From the NCBI GenBank assembly GCA_016793585.1, contig JAEUJR010000705.1, forward strand, positions 1 through 9,515: a stretch of DNA of 9,515 nucleotides. The letters run 5' to 3'. Position numbers and translations under genes: made by a program. Below, piece by piece: positions 8,501-9,515 of this stretch; the first letter of the stretch is position 1; each line of letters opens with the position of its first letter. The notes under the pieces are model-generated. The model worked only from the letters and a program-made list of their open reading frames with translations, made no database searches and was not told the DNA's origin. The stretch comes from Archangium sp. GTDB taxonomy: Bacteria; Myxococcota; Myxococcia; Myxococcales; Myxococcaceae.

Positions 8501-8993
8501 GCAGGAAGGAGCAGTCACGCCCGCAGAAGTTGCCACCCTCGAGGGTGAGGCACTTGTCGGCGCCCGTCGCGCCACACTCCGAGTCGCGCTGGCAGTCCTG
8601 ACACAGCAGCGGCTGGGGCACGGCGCAGAGGGCACGGGTGAGGCCCGCGTCGGCAGCGCTCCCCGGCTCGGGCATCGTCTTGCACGTGAACGCGAGCGGA
8701 CAGCCGGCGTCGGGCGCCGCGCCGCACTCGATGGTGCAGAACGTTCCTTGCGGGCCGTTGGAGCAGAACGACGACGCACACTCGGCGCCACCGTCGCAGG
8801 GCTCGCCGAAGCGCTTGATGCCGCGGCGCGGGCCGGCGTCGACCTCGTCGAGAATGCGGCACACCTGGTTCACGCAGCGCAGGCCCATCGAGCAGTCGCT
8901 GTCGAAGACGCAGGGCTGAACTTGAATGGCGAACAGGGTGCGGCCGCACGAGGCCGCGAGCAGCAGGAGCGCGAGCAGTCGAACGGTGCGCAT
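5562..8993 (-). CDS. Cysteine-rich MopE-motif / DUF1565 / glycine-rich lipoprotein
   Basis: The 1143-residue product is a predicted exported lipoprotein. The signal peptide MRTVRLLALLLLAASC ends in a lipobox with Cys16 as lipidation site; +2 is Gly, which does not suggest inner-membrane retention by E. coli rules. Residues 16-600 hold about 69 cysteines in EGF-like small modules, almost certainly disulfide-bonded. Four acidic MopE-type motifs (PF11617 style) occur at 237-250, 289-304, 480-495 and, degenerate, 594-602. They have D-x-D/N-x-D/N-G spacing like calcium loops, and MopE itself is a copper-binding surface protein of Methylococcus. Residues ~607-685 resemble DUF1565 (IFVSATG...GSRTAPFQTIEQGLAAL), often the first turn of a right-handed beta-helix. 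Residues ~753-1115 are glycine-rich GGxGG repeats, and the end is a short Cys motif (Cys1124 to Cys1140). The ATG at 8993 overlaps the stop of the upstream paralog and has a good Shine-Dalgarno. Molecular function is unknown; surface structure, adhesion or metal binding are inferences. Confidence 0.9.
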   Translation of the reverse strand: MRTVRLLALLLLAASCGRTLFAIQVQPCVFDSDCSMGLRCVNQVCRILDEVDAGPRRGIKRFGEPCDGGAECASSFCSNGPQGTFCTIECGAAPDAGCPLAFTCKTMPEPGSAADAGLTRALCAVPQPLLCQDCQRDSECGATGADKCLTLEGGNFCGRDCSFLPCPNLYRCDARPDGSKQCVPDGRTCDCTPDTLGLEKGCRGPTNGFGRCEGNQVCQADGGFTPCDAPAALQETCNGVDDDCNGRIDDFTAPECTKTVGARTCRGPQVCLATAGLVCTAQDPETEACNLRDDDCDGVVDNGFVDAQGKYPQLAHCGRCGNDCSKIPNATATTCAANATGVFRCQVTACAAGFFPSADRTFCQELPDTLCRACSNDVDCVGPNARCLTVDGQRVCGRDCSATSAYGAACPSGYVCQAGTLQCVPTTNTCTCSARTVNSTRSCTVTEPAGTAMCRGFETCRAPGPAWSACDVNSFNPEICDGRDNNCDGRVDEGFRNQANGRYEALTHCGFCNNDCSKIWSPALQKTNGICDTSQAMPRCAMGPCLTETIAGTTFEWVNVNGDTSDGCECRRVQGNLTTDLPDRTRGTTASWVDENCDGIDGVQADAIFVSATGPSMGNGSRTAPFQTIEQGLAALAPQNKRYVLVAQGLYRENVRLTEGQQLFGGYSSDFLKRDPVLHTTFIQGVTPTAQSAGAVHVENAGSGAVDTVIAGFTIVGWDAPPAAANSAGEASIGLYLFNTGARVVVASNEIIAGRGGQGGNGSTGDQGFGRQMTNVLNGQRGVDSQHFPNGACTPAEHRVGGPGGVNPQCAGGSAPAGGSVVCPSYSMVTNTGAQQEYAGPASGSRNGRGGFDRTFSMLSQPSCSQVQESGYPSAIQPNDGQDGLQGPDGAGGQGGPGATAAARFGSIVGGRWRAAPVVASSGLVGAVGLPGGGGGAGSGVVKFTPGGCQAWEIGASGGGGGAGACGGAGGAPGAQGGASIAIFIGASSLVTVRPTLTANRIQRGLGGNGGTGGFGGSGGVGGAGGLGGAQDRWSSSAGGKGGEGGNGGPGGGGGGGAGGPSFAVLGFNTDVASVGGGNTFVVNATIDTGGRGGAGGSSPGPVTSSGGQGSRGAFADTLSLRACSAGCLSGTSCDANQVCVPN
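7509..7886 (-). repeat. Internal cysteine-rich repeat, second copy (residues 370-495)
   Basis: This copy runs from LCRACSNDVDC to the third MopE-type motif. Its cysteines are at 371, 374, 380, 387, 396, 400, 410, 416, 423, 430, 432, 443, 454, 460, 470, 480 and 487. The spacing differs from the first copy by at most one residue at nearly every step, although other residues have diverged strongly. This indicates an old intragenic duplication of a disulfide-rich module. It is followed by an HCGxCxNDCSKI element (508-519), also duplicated. Confidence 0.75.
8241..8606 (-). repeat. Internal cysteine-rich repeat, first copy (residues 130-251)
   Basis: This copy runs from LCQDCQRDSEC to the first MopE-type motif (CNGVDDDCNGRIDD). 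Its cysteines are at 131, 134, 140, 148, 157, 161, 166, 172, 182, 189, 191, 202, 212, 218, 227, 237 and 244, matching the second copy one for one. Shared residues include CLT near the third Cys pair, CGRDCS, QCVP and the CxC pair. A further MopE motif (289-304) and an HCGRCGNDCSKI element (316-327) follow before the second copy starts. Confidence 0.75.
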
Positions 8994-9515
8994 CAGAACG
9001 CCCTCACCGTCTGGACGACGCCAGGCTGACCGTCGGCGCCCTTGAACGCCGCGCCGCCGGGAGACGAGCCACCGACTCCGCCTGCGCCCGCCGCGTTCAT
9101 GGGCACCGGAGCGAACGTGTTCGCCGCGCTGATCGACATCGCGTTCACCCGCCCGGCGATGCCGAAGACGGGGCCACCACAGCCGCCGCCACCGCCGCCA
9201 CCACCACCACCGTTGCCGCCGCGGCCACCCGGCCCGCCCATGCCTGCGCACCACGCGGCGGAGTTCTGCGTTCCACCACGGCCGCCCTGCCCGCCGAGCC
9301 CGCCGTAGCCACCGGCGCCGCCGTTGCCGCCGTTTCCACCGAAGCCGAGGTCGACGAGGTTGCCCGTCACCGTCACGCCCGCGCTCACGATGAAGAGCCC
9401 GAACGACGCGCCGCCGCTGGGCGCCCCCTGGCCCGCGCCGCCACCACACCCGCCCGCACCGCCACCGCCGCCGGTCGCGCCGAGATCGCCTACACGCCGG
9501 CCGACCGTGCACATC
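8993..9515 (-). CDS. Glycine-rich extracellular protein, tandem paralog (5' partial)
   Basis: Only the last ~173 residues are in the window and the frame is open to the right edge, so the N-terminus, including any signal peptide, is missing. The visible part is glycine-rich (GGNGGNGGAGGYGGLGG; a ten-glycine run) and is interrupted by two short hydrophobic, strand-like stretches (ASFGLFIVSAGVTVTG and CGGPVFGIAG). It aligns with residues ~951-1123 of the next gene: GASGGGGGAGACGG matches GATGGGGGAGGCGG, GGASIAIFI matches GGASFGLFI, GLGGNGGTGGFGG matches GFGGNGGNGGAGG, and both end with a GGxGGSSPG block. It lacks the neighbour's C-terminal cysteine tail, ending GVVQTVRAF. The stop TGA overlaps the downstream ATG as TGATG, so the two are in one operon. 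By analogy it probably carries DUF1565/MopE modules upstream, but this is not visible. Confidence 0.85.
   Translation of the reverse strand, partial: MCTVGRRVGDLGATGGGGGAGGCGGGAGQGAPSGGASFGLFIVSAGVTVTGNLVDLGFGGNGGNGGAGGYGGLGGQGGRGGTQNSAAWCAGMGGPGGRGGNGGGGGGGGGGCGGPVFGIAGRVNAMSISAANTFAPVPMNAAGAGGVGGSSPGGAAFKGADGQPGVVQTVRAF
9001..9005 (-). promoter_or_regulatory. Shine-Dalgarno sequence for the downstream lipoprotein gene
   Basis: The minus strand reads GAGGG seven nucleotides before the ATG at 8993, within the last codons of the upstream gene. With the TGATG overlap this fixes the start of the lipoprotein and fits translational coupling by re-initiation. Confidence 0.55.
9183..9212 (-). repeat. 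Triplet tract of ten GGY/GGC-type units encoding polyglycine
   Basis: On the plus strand this is ten consecutive CCG/CCA triplets. On the coding strand it is read as Gly codons GGC/GGT and forms the ten-glycine run of the upstream partial protein. Length changes by replication slippage would stay in frame. Similar shorter tracts occur at ~5824-5850 in the downstream gene. Confidence 0.6.

Noticed and set aside
5901..9029. 1042-codon plus-strand frame opposite the lipoprotein gene
   Set aside because: Ala/Arg-rich antisense shadow produced by the low stop-codon frequency of GC-rich sequence.
5562..9512. Extension of the lipoprotein upstream of 8993 to a 1316-residue protein
   Set aside because: The extra 173 residues are Arg/Trp-rich junk in the wrong frame relative to the paralog. 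The start at 8993 gives a proper lipoprotein signal, a Shine-Dalgarno and the TGATG overlap.

Overview
The window is GC-rich DNA, with mostly G or C at third codon positions, and has six protein-coding genes packed with short gaps. Lineage markers point to a myxobacterium, most likely Cystobacterineae (the Myxococcus/Stigmatella/Archangium group). The clearest marker is a small protein resembling DUF2378/TIGR02265, a family essentially restricted to these bacteria. A cysteine-rich, MopE-motif, glycine-rich lipoprotein architecture common in their secreted proteomes agrees with this. The lineage is inferred from family knowledge, not from a search.

Plus strand, positions 1-5514. First comes the C-terminal ~1030 residues of a thioester-containing bacterial alpha-2-macroglobulin (periplasmic or surface protease trap); its N-terminus lies outside the window. 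A 179-residue DUF2378-like protein follows after 43 bp. After a further 55 bp comes a two-gene unit: a small alpha/beta-hydrolase (236 aa) and, only 5 bp downstream, a full-length Ada protein (348 aa). Ada has an N-terminal zinc/methyl-acceptor domain, an AraC-type helix-turn-helix domain and a C-terminal O6-methylguanine-DNA methyltransferase domain.

Minus strand, positions 9515-5562, converging on ada with a 47-bp gap. These are two tandem, translationally coupled genes (stop and start overlap as TGATG) for glycine-rich extracellular proteins. The upstream one is cut by the window edge, so only its last ~173 residues are visible. The downstream one is complete at 1143 aa: a lipoprotein signal, about 570 residues of cysteine-rich modules with four MopE-type acidic DxDxDG-like motifs, a DUF1565-like segment, a ~360-residue glycine-rich region and a short cysteine-rich C-terminal tail. 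The C-terminal regions of the two proteins align, so they are tandem paralogs.

The plus-strand genes cover protease defence, an unknown myxobacterial function, and alkylation repair with a partner hydrolase. The minus-strand pair looks like a surface or adhesion locus. The most unusual material is the glycine-rich lipoprotein pair: coupling, internal duplication with near-invariant cysteine spacing, triplet tracts that could vary in length, and a possible polyglycine-II fold. No RNA genes, insertion sequences, CRISPR arrays or convincing terminators were seen, and no stretch over 300 bases lacks a gene.
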